DNA of 64,000 nucleotides, from the NCBI RefSeq assembly GCF_020171315.1, contig NZ_JAIUZP010000001.1:372001-436000 (forward strand), given 5' to 3'. This document shows, in pieces, positions 1-8,100 of the stretch (position 1 is the first letter of the stretch; each line of letters begins with the position of its first letter). The notes below the pieces were generated by a model. The model had not been told where the DNA came from and made no database searches. It saw only the letters and a program-made list of their open reading frames with translations. Source of the stretch: Pseudooceanicola nanhaiensis. GTDB taxonomy: Bacteria; Pseudomonadota; Alphaproteobacteria; Rhodobacterales; Rhodobacteraceae. The position numbers and the translations under genes are program-made.

Positions 1-380
1 CGGCCCCGCGCCCAGGCGAACCCCTTGCCATAGGCGGCGCCGACGCGGACCGTTGCCGCCTCGCCAATCCGGCCGAGGCCCACGTCCCAGGCGAGGTGGC
101 GGTCATTCCTCTCGGGCAGCAGCACGTAGCGCAGGGCGGCAATCGCCTTGGGATCGCCATTGACCGACTGGCCGATGTCGAGGACGAGCGTCCCGGTCTC
201 GGAAAACCCCAGCTCGTGGTAATAGGCCATCGTGTGCAGGCGGTGTTCCGGCGTGACGTGCAGCCGGTAGGACACCGAAATGAACTGGCTCCCCTCGCCC
301 CGGGGCCATGCCCCGGCCTGTGCCGACCCTGCCAGACAGAGCAGGGCAGGCAAAAGTGCCGTCAGTCCCTTGCGCCCCAT
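1..380 (-). CDS. Exported protein of unknown function, 3' end cut by window edge
   Basis: The start codon is at 380 and the frame stays open to the window edge, giving 126 codons of an incomplete protein. Residues 1-22 form a clear signal peptide: a basic MGRK start, a Leu/Ala-rich core, and a cut expected after SAQA. The mature part (AWPRGEGSQFISVSYRLH...) has short alternating strands ending in aromatic or small residues, which fits an outer-membrane or periplasmic beta-rich protein. That fold is an inference, because no catalytic motif or named family was recognised. The response regulator on the same strand ends 50 nt upstream of this start, so the two could share a transcript. Confidence 0.7.
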   Translation of the reverse strand, partial: MGRKGLTALLPALLCLAGSAQAGAWPRGEGSQFISVSYRLHVTPEHRLHTMAYYHELGFSETGTLVLDIGQSVNGDPKAIAALRYVLLPERNDRHLAWDVGLGRIGEAATVRVGAAYGKGFAWARG

Positions 381-430
381 GGTGGCCCCCCGCGTTCCGG
401 GCAGCGTCGCGCGGAATGGTTAACAACGCC

Positions 431-1219
431 CTAATGGCGACGGGGGAGGGGCTGCGCGGGGCGGAGGGCCGCGTGGGGCGGGGATCGCGTGGGGCGGGGG
501 CCGCGCGGATCGGTCTGCCAGGCGGCGACGATCCGGGCCGGGGTGGCGGAGGGCAGGCCAAGGCGGTAGCCCTGCCCGAAGCTGGTCTGGATCAGGTCGT
601 CCGGGGCGCCGAGGGTCTCCAGCTTGGCGCGGATGCGGCAGATGTAGACGTCGATGATCTTGGGATCGGGCTCGTCTTCCCAGGCGTAGAGCTGCGACAT
701 GATCTGTTCGCGGGTCACCAGCGTGCCGCCGCGCAGGGCCAGCATCTCGATCAGTTCGTATTCCAACCGGGTCAGGTGCAGGCGGTCCCCGCCCACGTCG
801 ACGTTCTGCCAGCTGAGGTTCACGCGGACGCCATCGCAGTCGACCAGCGGGTTCGGCAGGCCGTGCGACCGGCGGATGTAGGCGCGCAGCTGGGCCACGG
901 TTTCGCGCGGCACATCGGGCCAGTCGGAGACGTCATCGGCCCCCAACCGCATCAGCCGGGCGCGCTGCTCGGGATCGATATGGCGCGAGAAGACGCAGAT
1001 CGGCAGGCTGGGCTGGCTGTGGCGCAGCGCGATGACCAGTTCGCTGATCTTCATGTCGGGCAGGTCGGTGTCCAGCAGGATCGCGTTCTGCTGACCGCTG
1101 CGGGCGTATTCCAGCACCTCCGCCGCATCCCGCGCGCCGGTCACGAAGAAGCCGGCGTCGCGCATCGTCTTGGCGAGGATCGCCATGTTCCAGTTGGTTT
1201 CCGACATCAGAAGGCGCAT
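431..1219 (-). CDS. CtrA-like OmpR-family response regulator with degenerate receiver
   Basis: This 262-residue protein has an N-terminal receiver (about 1-120) and a C-terminal winged-helix DNA-binding domain (about 125-230, ending FGQGYRLGL). The layout and residue spacing resemble CtrA (MRxLL start, LLDxxLPDM around Asp50, IRRSHG linker). The receiver is unusual. Asp50 and Glu7 are kept, but the usual second acidic residue is Thr8 (SET instead of EDD). The conserved Lys of the TKPF motif is also missing (GADDVSDWPDV). Phosphorylation-independent or altered signalling is therefore likely, by inference. The start at 1219 was chosen because MRLLMSE matches the family start; the upstream extension is Arg/Pro-rich. 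The last 35 residues form a basic Pro/Arg tail outside the family core. Targets are unknown. Confidence 0.88.
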   Translation of the reverse strand: MRLLMSETNWNMAILAKTMRDAGFFVTGARDAAEVLEYARSGQQNAILLDTDLPDMKISELVIALRHSQPSLPICVFSRHIDPEQRARLMRLGADDVSDWPDVPRETVAQLRAYIRRSHGLPNPLVDCDGVRVNLSWQNVDVGGDRLHLTRLEYELIEMLALRGGTLVTREQIMSQLYAWEDEPDPKIIDVYICRIRAKLETLGAPDDLIQTSFGQGYRLGLPSATPARIVAAWQTDPRGPRPTRSPPHAALRPAQPLPRRH

Positions 1220-1463
1220 CGTCCGGTCCTTTCGCTGAAGGGCAGGCGCTGCGCGGCGATGGGGGCCGGTCAGCGGCCCACACCGTGTTGAATTGTCCGC
1301 GCCCGGGTCTGTGGGGCGCAAGGAATGGATAACCGAAACGGGGCAGGCGCGTCGCCTATCCGAAAGGATAAAATGCCGCGTTTCTGGTGGGTTGGTTAAC
1401 GGCGGCCGCCTGCGGTGCGCGGCGGCCTTTGGCCCTGTCCCGCGTGGCGGGCCGCCGCACCCC

Positions 1464-3641
1464 CTACCGCTTCTTGCGCTTCACGTTCCCGCCGCGCTGG
1501 CCCGGGCGCCCGGCGGTGGAGCGGCCGCGCTTGCCGGTCTCGGCCTCGACGGCGGCCTCGATCGCGGATTGCCGGGCCATGGGATCGTCCGACACCGCGA
1601 GGTCCACCGCCTCCAGCCGCTTGACCTCGTCCCGCAGCCGCGCGGCCTCCTCGAATTCGAGGTTCTCGGCGGCCTTGCGCATCTGGTCGCGCAGCGCGTC
1701 GAGATGGGCCTGAAGGTTCGCACCCGCCAGCGGCTTGTCGACCTTGGCCGTCACGCGGTTCATGTCCACGTCGCCCTGATAGAGCCCGGCGAGGATGTCC
1801 TCGACGTTCTTCTTCACCGTGGCGGGGGTGATGCCGTGTTCCTCGTTGTAGGCGATCTGCTTCTCGCGCCGGCGGTCGGTCTCGGCCATTGCGCGTTCCA
1901 TGGAGCCGGTGATCCGGTCGGCGTACATGATCACCCGGCCGTCGGCGTTCCGCGCCGCCCGGCCGATGGTCTGCACCAGCGAGGTCTCGGAGCGCAGGAA
2001 GCCCTCCTTGTCGGCGTCCAGAATGGCCACCAGCCCGCATTCGGGAATGTCGAGCCCCTCGCGCAGCAGGTTGATCCCGATCAGCACGTCGAAGGCGCCG
2101 AGCCGCAGGTCGCGCAGGATCTCGATCCGCTCCAGCGTGTCGATGTCCGAATGCATGTAGCGGACCTTGATGCCCTGCTCGTGCATGTACTCGGTCAGGT
2201 CCTCGGCCATGCGCTTGGTCAGCGTGGTGCAGAGCGTGCGATAGCCCTGCGCGGTGACCTTGCGGACCTCGTCCAGCAGGTCGTCCACCTGCGTGTTGAC
2301 GGGGCGGATTTCCACCATCGGGTCCAGCAGGCCGGTGGGGCGGATGACCTGTTCGGTGAAGACGCCGCCGGTCTGCTCCATCTCCCAGTTGCCGGGGGTG
2401 GCGGAGACAAAGACCGACTGCGGGCGCATGGCGTCCCATTCCTCGAACTTGAGGGGGCGGTTGTCCATGCAGGAGGGCAGGCGGAAGCCATGCTCCGCCA
2501 ACGTGAACTTGCGCCGGTAGTCCCCCCGGTACATGCCGCCGATCTGCGGCACGGTGACGTGGCTTTCATCGGCAAAGACGATGGCCGTGTCGGGGATGAA
2601 CTCGAAGAGGGTGGGGGGCGGCTCACCGGGGGCGCGGCCCGTCAGGTAGCGCGAGTAGTTCTCGATCCCGTTGCAGACGCCGGTGGCCTCCAGCATCTCG
2701 ATGTCGAAGTTGGTGCGCTGCTCCAGCCGCTGCGCCTCCAGCAGCTTGCCTTCGCCCACCAGCTGGTCGAGCCGCTGGCGCAGCTCTTTCTTGATGTTGA
2801 TGACCGCCTGATTCATCGTGGGCTTGGGCGTCACGTAGTGGCTGTTCGCATAGACGCGGATCTGGTCGAAGGTATCGGTCTTCTCGCCGGTCAGCGGGTC
2901 GAATTCCGTGATGCTTTCCAGATCCTCGCCGAAGAAGGACAGCCGCCACGCCCGGTCCTCGAGGTGCGCCGGGAAAATCTCGAGGCTGTCGCCGCGCACC
3001 CGGAACGAGCCGCGCTGGAAGGCGTGATCGTTGCGCTTGTACTGCTGTGCCACGAGGTCCGCGATCACCTGCCGCTGGTCGTAGACGGAGCCGACCTTCA
3101 GGTCCTGCGTCATCGCCCCGTAGGTCTCGACCGAGCCGATACCGTAGATGCAGGAGACCGAGGCCACGATGATCACGTCATCCCGTTCCAGCAGCGCCCG
3201 GGTGGCCGAGTGGCGCATCCGGTCGATCTGCTCGTTGATCTGGGATTCCTTCTCGATATAGGTGTCCGAGCGCGGCACATAGGCCTCGGGCTGGTAGTAA
3301 TCGTAGTAGGACACGAAGTACTCGACCGCGTTGTCCGGGAAGAAGCCCTTGAACTCGCCATAAAGCTGCGCCGCCAGCGTCTTGTTGGGCGCAAGGATGA
3401 TGGCGGGGCGCTGCGTTTCCTCGATGACCTTGGCCATGGTGAAGGTCTTGCCGGTGCCGGTGGCCCCCAGCAGCACCTGCTCGCGTTCGCCGCTCAGCAC
3501 ACCTGCCGTCAGCTCCTTGATCGCGGTGGGCTGGTCGCCGGCGGGGGCGAAGCTGGTGTTCATCACCAGCTGCCGTCCGCCCTCCAGCTTGGGGCGGGCG
3601 CGGACATCGACTTCGGGACCTAGGAGATTGCTGTCGGGCAT
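1464..3641 (-). CDS. uvrB: UvrABC system protein B (excinuclease ABC subunit B)
   Basis: UvrB is the damage-verifying helicase-like subunit of nucleotide excision repair. It is loaded onto DNA by UvrA and then recruits UvrC. The 725-residue length is slightly above the family norm of about 670. Visible motifs are Walker A ([10 protein letters not shown]), the beta-hairpin region ([16 protein letters not shown]), VSCIYGIG, the DEAH-equivalent [11 protein letters not shown], helicase motif VI (QTIGRAARN) and the C-terminal UVR motif ([16 protein letters not shown]) that contacts UvrC. The start at 3641 (MPDSNLL) has GAGAGG upstream. A longer frame to 3737 is open but has no ribosome site and would run over the probable LexA operator at 3669-3683. 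The tail after the UVR motif is basic (GNVKRKKR). Confidence 0.98.
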   Translation of the reverse strand: MPDSNLLGPEVDVRARPKLEGGRQLVMNTSFAPAGDQPTAIKELTAGVLSGEREQVLLGATGTGKTFTMAKVIEETQRPAIILAPNKTLAAQLYGEFKGFFPDNAVEYFVSYYDYYQPEAYVPRSDTYIEKESQINEQIDRMRHSATRALLERDDVIIVASVSCIYGIGSVETYGAMTQDLKVGSVYDQRQVIADLVAQQYKRNDHAFQRGSFRVRGDSLEIFPAHLEDRAWRLSFFGEDLESITEFDPLTGEKTDTFDQIRVYANSHYVTPKPTMNQAVINIKKELRQRLDQLVGEGKLLEAQRLEQRTNFDIEMLEATGVCNGIENYSRYLTGRAPGEPPPTLFEFIPDTAIVFADESHVTVPQIGGMYRGDYRRKFTLAEHGFRLPSCMDNRPLKFEEWDAMRPQSVFVSATPGNWEMEQTGGVFTEQVIRPTGLLDPMVEIRPVNTQVDDLLDEVRKVTAQGYRTLCTTLTKRMAEDLTEYMHEQGIKVRYMHSDIDTLERIEILRDLRLGAFDVLIGINLLREGLDIPECGLVAILDADKEGFLRSETSLVQTIGRAARNADGRVIMYADRITGSMERAMAETDRRREKQIAYNEEHGITPATVKKNVEDILAGLYQGDVDMNRVTAKVDKPLAGANLQAHLDALRDQMRKAAENLEFEEAARLRDEVKRLEAVDLAVSDDPMARQSAIEAAVEAETGKRGRSTAGRPGQRGGNVKRKKR

Positions 3642-3994
3642 GGGTGATTCCTCTCGAAACCCGAATCTGATCTGTTTTTGTTCTACTTCAACCCCCGATC
3701 TCCCCGAAGATGGCAAGTGAAAAAGTTCAGCGGTCATGCAGGTTTAGCAGGCTAAGCAATTGTCTTGCTTCAAAACTTCGTTTTTGGACCATGCAGAAAA
3801 ATAATATTTGTTGCAGCGCAGCATCCCGTAGCGTTACGTTTTATGGGCAAGCAGCAGACTTGGCTGTCTTTGGTGCTGCGACACCCACCCCTCGCTCCCA
3901 GCAGCGCCGGAGACAGCCAAGGCTTGCACCTCCCTTTCCCCTTGCTCCACGGTGGATTTTTGACGATACATCCCACGTCAAGAGGAGTAGCCTG
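3642..3994. other. Divergent intergenic region uvrB / complex I subunit
   Basis: This 353-nt gap lies between two divergent genes. It is markedly A+T-richer than its surroundings around 3720-3850 (runs such as AAAAATAATATTTG) and should carry promoters for both genes. The probable LexA site described separately is at its uvrB end. Frames can be drawn through it, but none has a ribosome site or a recognisable protein. Confidence 0.6.
3669..3683. promoter_or_regulatory. Probable LexA (SOS) box upstream of uvrB
   Basis: The sequence GATC-TGTTTTT-GTTC matches the alphaproteobacterial LexA consensus GTTC-N7-GTTC with a single mismatch in the first half-site. It lies 28-42 nt upstream of the chosen uvrB start codon, where a repressor would block transcription. 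SOS control of uvr genes is established in several bacteria. Applying it to this site is an inference from the match and its position. Confidence 0.5.
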
Positions 3995-4306
3995 ATGCCC
4001 GCCAGAATCTACAAACCCGCCAAGACTGCCACGCAATCGGGAACCGCCCGCACGCGGCAATGGGTTCTGGAGCACACGGCCGGCTCTGCCCGCGAAGTGG
4101 ACCCGCTGATGGGCTGGACCTCCTCCACCGACACCCAGGCTCAGGTCAAGCTGCGCTTCGACAGCAAGGAGGCCGCGCTGGCCTATGCGCAGGCCCATGG
4201 CATCGATGCCGTGGTGGTCGAGCCCAAGACCCGCGCCGTCAATGTGCGCGCAAACGGCTACGGCGACAACTTCGCCACCAACCGCCGTCAGGTCTGGACC
4301 CACTGA
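3995..4306 (+). CDS. ETC complex I accessory subunit, NDUFS4 type
   Basis: This 103-residue protein belongs to the family of the mitochondrial NDUFS4 (18 kDa) subunit, one of the supernumerary complex I subunits that alphaproteobacteria share with mitochondria. Typical features are the opening [16 protein letters not shown], the core WVLEH followed by [12 protein letters not shown], and the tail RRQVWTH. It is predicted to bind the peripheral arm of NADH:quinone oxidoreductase on the cytoplasmic side. The start is supported by AGAGGAG nine nt upstream. It is a single-gene unit followed by a strong terminator. No other nuo genes are in the window. Confidence 0.93.
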   Translation: MPARIYKPAKTATQSGTARTRQWVLEHTAGSAREVDPLMGWTSSTDTQAQVKLRFDSKEAALAYAQAHGIDAVVVEPKTRAVNVRANGYGDNFATNRRQVWTH

Positions 4307-4333
4307 CCACGCGCAAGGCGTGACAGTATGAGG

Positions 4334-4356
4334 AGGCGCCCGCGGGGCGCCTTTTT
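4334..4356 (+). terminator. Rho-independent terminator after the complex I subunit
   Basis: A 7-bp perfect stem, AGGCGCC (4334-4340) with GGCGCCT (4346-4352), has a 5-nt loop and is followed by a T-run. Confidence 0.85.
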
Positions 4357-4380
4357 CGTATCGCCCGCAGGAGGAGAGCC

Positions 4381-5028
4381 ATGTCGGACATTCAGTTTCT
4401 CAGAAACGGTGAGGCGCCCGGCGCTGCCACCGTCCTGCTGGCCCACGGGGCCGGGGCGGCGATGGACACGGTCTTCATGACCGCGATCGCCGAGGGGCTG
4501 GCTGCGCGCGGGCTCAACGTCGCCCGGTTCGAATTCGCCTACATGGCCGCGCGTCGCGTGGGCGGGTCCAAGCGCCCCCCGCCCAAGATGGACCTGCTGG
4601 CGGGCGAGTTCCGCGCCGCCATCGCGGCCCTCGACGGCGCCGGGCCGCTGATCATCGGCGGCAAGTCGATGGGCGGGCGGGTGGCGAGCCTGATCGCCGG
4701 GGACCTGCATGCCGAGGGCCGCGTGGCCGGGCTGCTCTGCCTCGGTTATCCGTTCCACCCCACCGGCAAGCCCGAGAAGCTGCGGGTCGACCACCTGCGC
4801 GACCTCGCCGTGCCGACACTGATCTGTCAGGGCACCCGCGATCCCTTCGGCACGAGGGACGAGGTGGCGGGCTATGCGCTGTCTGCGCAGATCTCCGTCG
4901 CGTGGTTCGAGGACGGCGAGCACGATCTGAAACCCCGCAAGAGCGTCACCGGGCTGACCCAGCAGGATCACCTCGCGGCGGCCTGCGGCCGGATTGCGGA
5001 CTGGGCGTCAGCGCTGCCCGGGCTCTGA
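4381..5028 (+). CDS. Alpha/beta-hydrolase family protein (KANL3/Tex30-like)
   Basis: This 215-residue alpha/beta hydrolase has an early oxyanion-loop motif (LLAHGAGAAMDT) and a nucleophile elbow GGKSMGGR (GxSxG with Ser). A late acidic residue (GTRDPFG) and a His near DGEHDLKPR complete a plausible Ser-Asp-His triad. The arrangement matches the compact KANL3/Tex30 dienelactone-hydrolase-like family, whose bacterial members have no settled substrate. AGGAGGAG precedes the ATG. No signal peptide is present, so it should be cytoplasmic. The following gene, on the same strand, starts 86 nt downstream. Confidence 0.85.
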   Translation: MSDIQFLRNGEAPGAATVLLAHGAGAAMDTVFMTAIAEGLAARGLNVARFEFAYMAARRVGGSKRPPPKMDLLAGEFRAAIAALDGAGPLIIGGKSMGGRVASLIAGDLHAEGRVAGLLCLGYPFHPTGKPEKLRVDHLRDLAVPTLICQGTRDPFGTRDEVAGYALSAQISVAWFEDGEHDLKPRKSVTGLTQQDHLAAACGRIADWASALPGL

Positions 5029-5114
5029 GCGCCACAGCCCCCCTGATCGGGTGCTTTCACTGCCGCGCCGGGGATGCTAGGGCCGGGCGACTCATCGCAT
5101 TCGGGGAAGCCGCC

Positions 5115-6053
5115 ATGTCCATCACCCATCTCGTCACGCATTCCGGCGGTTTCCATGCCGACGAACTTCTGTCCTCGGTCATCCTGACCCGGCTCCATCC
5201 CGAGGCCCGCATCCTGCGCACCCGCGATGCCGATTGGATCACCCCGGCCGAGGGGCGGATCATCTACGACGTGGGTCTGGCCTATGACGCGGAGGCGGGC
5301 ATCTTCGATCACCACCAGCGCGAGGCGCCGCTGCGCGAGGACGGTCAGCCATACAGCTCCTTCGGGCTGGTCTGGCTGCACTTCGGCCGCGACTACCTGC
5401 GGGCGCTCGCCGTGCCGGAGGCGGACATCGACGGCGTGCACGCCTCCTTCGACCGCGGCTTCGTCCTGCCGGTGGACCTGATGGACAATGGCGCACTGAA
5501 CGCGGGCGTGGCGGGGCCGCTCTCGGCGCTGACGCTGCCGGTGCTTCTGGAAAGCCTGAAGCCGGTCTTCGACGATACGACCCCGGGCGCGGATGACGCG
5601 GCCTTCCACGGGGCGCTTGCGGTGGCGCGGTCCTTCGTCGAGGCCTCCATCGCTCGCAAGGCCGCCAAGCGGCGGGCCGAGTCGATGGTCATGGCCTCCA
5701 TCGAGGCGGCGGGCGAGGGGCGTATCCTCGAACTGCCCATGGGCATGCCCTTCCGCGCAGGCGTCGAGAAGGCGGGGGCGGATCATCTGCTCTTCGTGGT
5801 GAACCCGCGCGGCGACGACTGGTCGCTGGGCGGTATCCGGCTGGGCGACGAGGGTTTCGAGCTGCGCGCCGATCTGCCTGCTGCATGGGCCGGTCTGACC
5901 GATGCCGCGCTGGAAGAGGCCTCGGGCGTGAAGGGCGCGAAGTTCTGCCACAAGGGCCGGTTCCTCGCCATGGCCTCGAGCCGCGAGGCGGTGATGGAAA
6001 TGGCGCGGCTGGCGGTCGCAGAGGCGGAAGCCGAGGCGGCGAAGGCGGAGTGA
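5115..6053 (+). CDS. MYG1-family (UPF0160) metal-dependent protein
   Basis: This 312-residue protein is a full-length bacterial member of the MYG1/UPF0160 family. Diagnostic stretches are HSGGFHADELLSS at the N-terminus, YDVGLAYDAEAGIFDHHQ (DHH-like metal site), PYSSFGLVWLHFG, and a C-terminal region with FCHKGRFLAMASS. Eukaryotic MYG1 has been described as a 3'-5' RNA exonuclease. The activity of bacterial members is not established, and the metal-site residues seen here only make a phosphoesterase plausible. The start at 5115 (MSITHLVTHSGG) is chosen because homology begins there; GGGGAAG precedes it. The C-terminus is Glu/Ala-rich. Confidence 0.9.
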   Translation: MSITHLVTHSGGFHADELLSSVILTRLHPEARILRTRDADWITPAEGRIIYDVGLAYDAEAGIFDHHQREAPLREDGQPYSSFGLVWLHFGRDYLRALAVPEADIDGVHASFDRGFVLPVDLMDNGALNAGVAGPLSALTLPVLLESLKPVFDDTTPGADDAAFHGALAVARSFVEASIARKAAKRRAESMVMASIEAAGEGRILELPMGMPFRAGVEKAGADHLLFVVNPRGDDWSLGGIRLGDEGFELRADLPAAWAGLTDAALEEASGVKGAKFCHKGRFLAMASSREAVMEMARLAVAEAEAEAAKAE

Positions 6054-6074
6054 CATCGTGTGTGCGATGAGGAG

Positions 6075-6106
6075 AGCCGGGCGCGTGAGGCGGCCCGGCT
6101 TTTTTC
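6075..6106 (+). terminator. Rho-independent terminator after the MYG1-family gene
   Basis: An 8-bp perfect stem, AGCCGGGC (6075-6082) with GCCCGGCT (6093-6100), is followed by six T. Confidence 0.9.
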
Positions 6107-6210
6107 GTTTTGCGGAGTTGTTGGGGCGGGGGACTGCCGCAGCGTTGTCAGCATATGCTCTGATCGGAACGGAGCGCGCCCACATCTGACTTAGGACCGC
6201 GCACCACCTC

Positions 6211-6325
6211 TCGATCCACCACGCAGGGCGGCGCGGTCCCGCGGGGGGGCGGGCCCCCGTGGGCCCCGCACAACATGGGGCAGGACCTTTCGATCCACCA
6301 CGCAGGGCAGCGCCGTCCCGCGGGG
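6211..6325. repeat. 36-nt direct repeat, two copies
   Basis: Copies at 6211-6246 and 6290-6325 both begin TCGATCCACCACGCAGGGC and end GTCCCGCGGGG. They differ at two positions (GGCGCG versus AGCGCC), and their starts are 79 nt apart. The second copy runs into the hairpin element at 6308-6365, so the pair looks like a partial duplication of that element's edge. Confidence 0.8.
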
Positions 6326-6385
6326 TGGCGCAGTAGCGCCGCCCCAGGGGGGCGGGACGGCGCTGTCCGGCCTCACGGCCGGGCG
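6308..6385 (-). repeat. Dispersed long-stem hairpin element, copy 1
   Basis: A perfect 14-bp inverted repeat, CAGCGCCGTCCCGC (6308-6321) with 6352-6365, encloses an inner imperfect stem-loop. It is flanked on the 6366-6385 side by a small CCGGCC...GGCCGG hairpin. On the minus strand it aligns along about 80-100 nt with the element at 46330-46408, including the CCCCCCTGGGGCGGCGCTA core. It has no coding features. Confidence 0.8.
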
Positions 6386-6523
6386 GAACTTAAGTGGAGA
6401 GCGCGGGGAAAGTGGAGACGCCGCGCGGTCGCTTGAAACACAGGACCTGCACCGCGCCAGCGTTGTTCGCCTATCGGCCCCGTACCCCCGTGTGCATCAA
6501 ACTGGGCAGGCAGGCCCCAGCCC

Positions 6524-8098
6524 TCACACCTCCTCTTCGCGGATCGCATCGCCCCAGGGCGTCATGATCTCGGTCGCGCCGCAGTTCCGCCCCGCCTGAC
6601 GCATCACGCCTGCGGGCACCGCGAAAGCATAGGGATGCACCGTCCGCTTGGCCTTCTTCACCGGGCCGAGCGCGGCCAGGGCTTCACCGACCGCGCCGGG
6701 CAGGTCCTCGTCCACCACCGTGCCGCTGGCGCCCGAGGCGTCGATCCGGGGCGTGTGGATGGCCTGCTCAAGGTCCATGCCGAAATCCGCGATGAAGCTG
6801 GTGAGGTTCGTCACTGCCGGCAGGATCTTCCGCCCGCCCGAGGCACCGATGGCGAACATCCGGTCGCCCGCCTGACCCACCGTGGGGCAGACGTTCATCA
6901 GGCAGCGCTTGCCCGGCGCCAGCGAATTCGGCTTGCCCGGCTCGGGGTCGAACCACATGATCCCGTTGTTCAGCAGCATCCCGGTCTGGGGCGAGACCAC
7001 GTGGCTGCCGAACATCGACAGCAGCGTCTGGGTCACGTTCACCATGTTGCCGTGCCGGTCCACCACGCTGAAGGTGGTGGTGCAGGCGGGGGCCTGCGGG
7101 CTCTCGCCGGTGTCGCCGCCATGCTCCAGCCGGTCACGATAGGCCGCGCCCAGCGAGGCCGCCATCACGGCATAGCTTTCGGGCGAGGGGGCGTCACCGG
7201 GGGTGAAGCCCGCCTCCATCGCCTCCAGCGCCTTGACCAGTTCGGCCCCGGCGGAGAGGCCCGAGGGCGCGTGGATCACCGCGTCGCGATAGCGGATCGT
7301 GCGCGGCTCGGAGGCCACGGCGCGGTAGGCGGCAAGGTCCTCCAACGCGAGCGAGCCGCCCTTGGCCTGCACGTCCTCAACCAGCATCCGGGCGACCTCG
7401 CCCTCGTAGAAGTCCCGCGCGCCATGCTCGGCCAGCCGTTGCAGCGTGGCGGCATGGGCTTTCTGGTTCAGCCGCGCATCCGACAGGGCGGTCCAGCCCG
7501 CGATATTGGGCCACTGCCCGTCGACGAGGAAGAGATCGGCCGCGTCCCTGTCCTGCGCCAGCTGCCGGGTGGCAGAGGCGATCATCAGCGAGGCGTACCA
7601 GTCGATCAACATCCCCTCACCGGCCAGGGCCACGGCGGGGGCCAGCAGCTCGGACCAGGCCTTGCGCCCGTACTTGCCATGCGCCAGTTCCATGCCCGCG
7701 ACGGTGCCCGGCACGGCGACGGCGGTGGCGCCATATACGTTGCGGTCGCCCTTCACGCGGGTCCAGGGGAAGAGATCGCCCGCCTTGGCGCCGGGCTCCA
7801 GCGGGTAATCCTCCAGCTTGAGACCCACGGGCGAGCGCATGCCGAACTCGATCGTCTCGGCCCGTTCCTCGTCGGCGCGCCAGAGGGTCATCATGCCGCC
7901 GCCCATGGGCCCGGACATCCACGGCTCCACCACGCCCACGGCGAAGGAGGTGGCGACCGCCGCGTCGATGGCATCGCCGCCCGCCGCCAGTACGGCTGCG
8001 CCGACCTCGGCCGCCTTGCGGTGCTGCGAGGCGACCACGCCGCCGTCGGTCCAGATGACGTCCTTGTGGATTTTCTGGGTCTTGGAGAAGTTGCTCAT
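6524..8098 (-). CDS. Gamma-glutamyltransferase-family Ntn hydrolase, cytoplasmic
   Basis: This 524-residue protein has the gamma-glutamyltransferase fold, an autoprocessing Ntn hydrolase. The N-terminal DGGVVASQHRKAAEVGAAVL and GGDAIDAAVATSFAVGVVEP are typical of the large subunit. The predicted cleavage site and nucleophile is the Thr in CTTTFSVVDRHGNMVN, followed by LNNGIMWFDPEPG and GASGGRKILPAV. No signal peptide is present, unlike periplasmic glutathione-degrading GGTs. The substrate is uncertain: the family also contains acylases and oxamate amidohydrolase (HpxW). It is the last gene of the hyu/ABC operon and starts 2 nt after the MFS gene stop, which suggests a role in hydrolysing the imported compound. 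Confidence 0.88.
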   Translation of the reverse strand: MSNFSKTQKIHKDVIWTDGGVVASQHRKAAEVGAAVLAAGGDAIDAAVATSFAVGVVEPWMSGPMGGGMMTLWRADEERAETIEFGMRSPVGLKLEDYPLEPGAKAGDLFPWTRVKGDRNVYGATAVAVPGTVAGMELAHGKYGRKAWSELLAPAVALAGEGMLIDWYASLMIASATRQLAQDRDAADLFLVDGQWPNIAGWTALSDARLNQKAHAATLQRLAEHGARDFYEGEVARMLVEDVQAKGGSLALEDLAAYRAVASEPRTIRYRDAVIHAPSGLSAGAELVKALEAMEAGFTPGDAPSPESYAVMAASLGAAYRDRLEHGGDTGESPQAPACTTTFSVVDRHGNMVNVTQTLLSMFGSHVVSPQTGMLLNNGIMWFDPEPGKPNSLAPGKRCLMNVCPTVGQAGDRMFAIGASGGRKILPAVTNLTSFIADFGMDLEQAIHTPRIDASGASGTVVDEDLPGAVGEALAALGPVKKAKRTVHPYAFAVPAGVMRQAGRNCGATEIMTPWGDAIREEEV

Positions 8099-8100
8099 GG

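Larger units (their letters stand above)
6054..6523. other. Intergenic region with terminator and hairpin repeats
   Basis: This 470-nt gap contains the MYG1 terminator (6075-6106), a 36-nt direct repeat present twice, and one copy of a dispersed hairpin element. A 61-codon frame on the minus strand only translates the repeat, so it is not listed as a gene. Nothing recognisable was seen in 6390-6523. Confidence 0.6.

Noticed and set aside
3641..3737. An N-terminal extension of uvrB to 3737
   Set aside because: No ribosome site, no homology, and it would cover the probable LexA box. The start at 3641 has GAGAGG upstream.
6191..6376. A 61-codon frame similar to one at 46322
   Set aside because: The resemblance comes from the shared hairpin element. 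It has no ribosome site, and the frame is interrupted differently in each copy.
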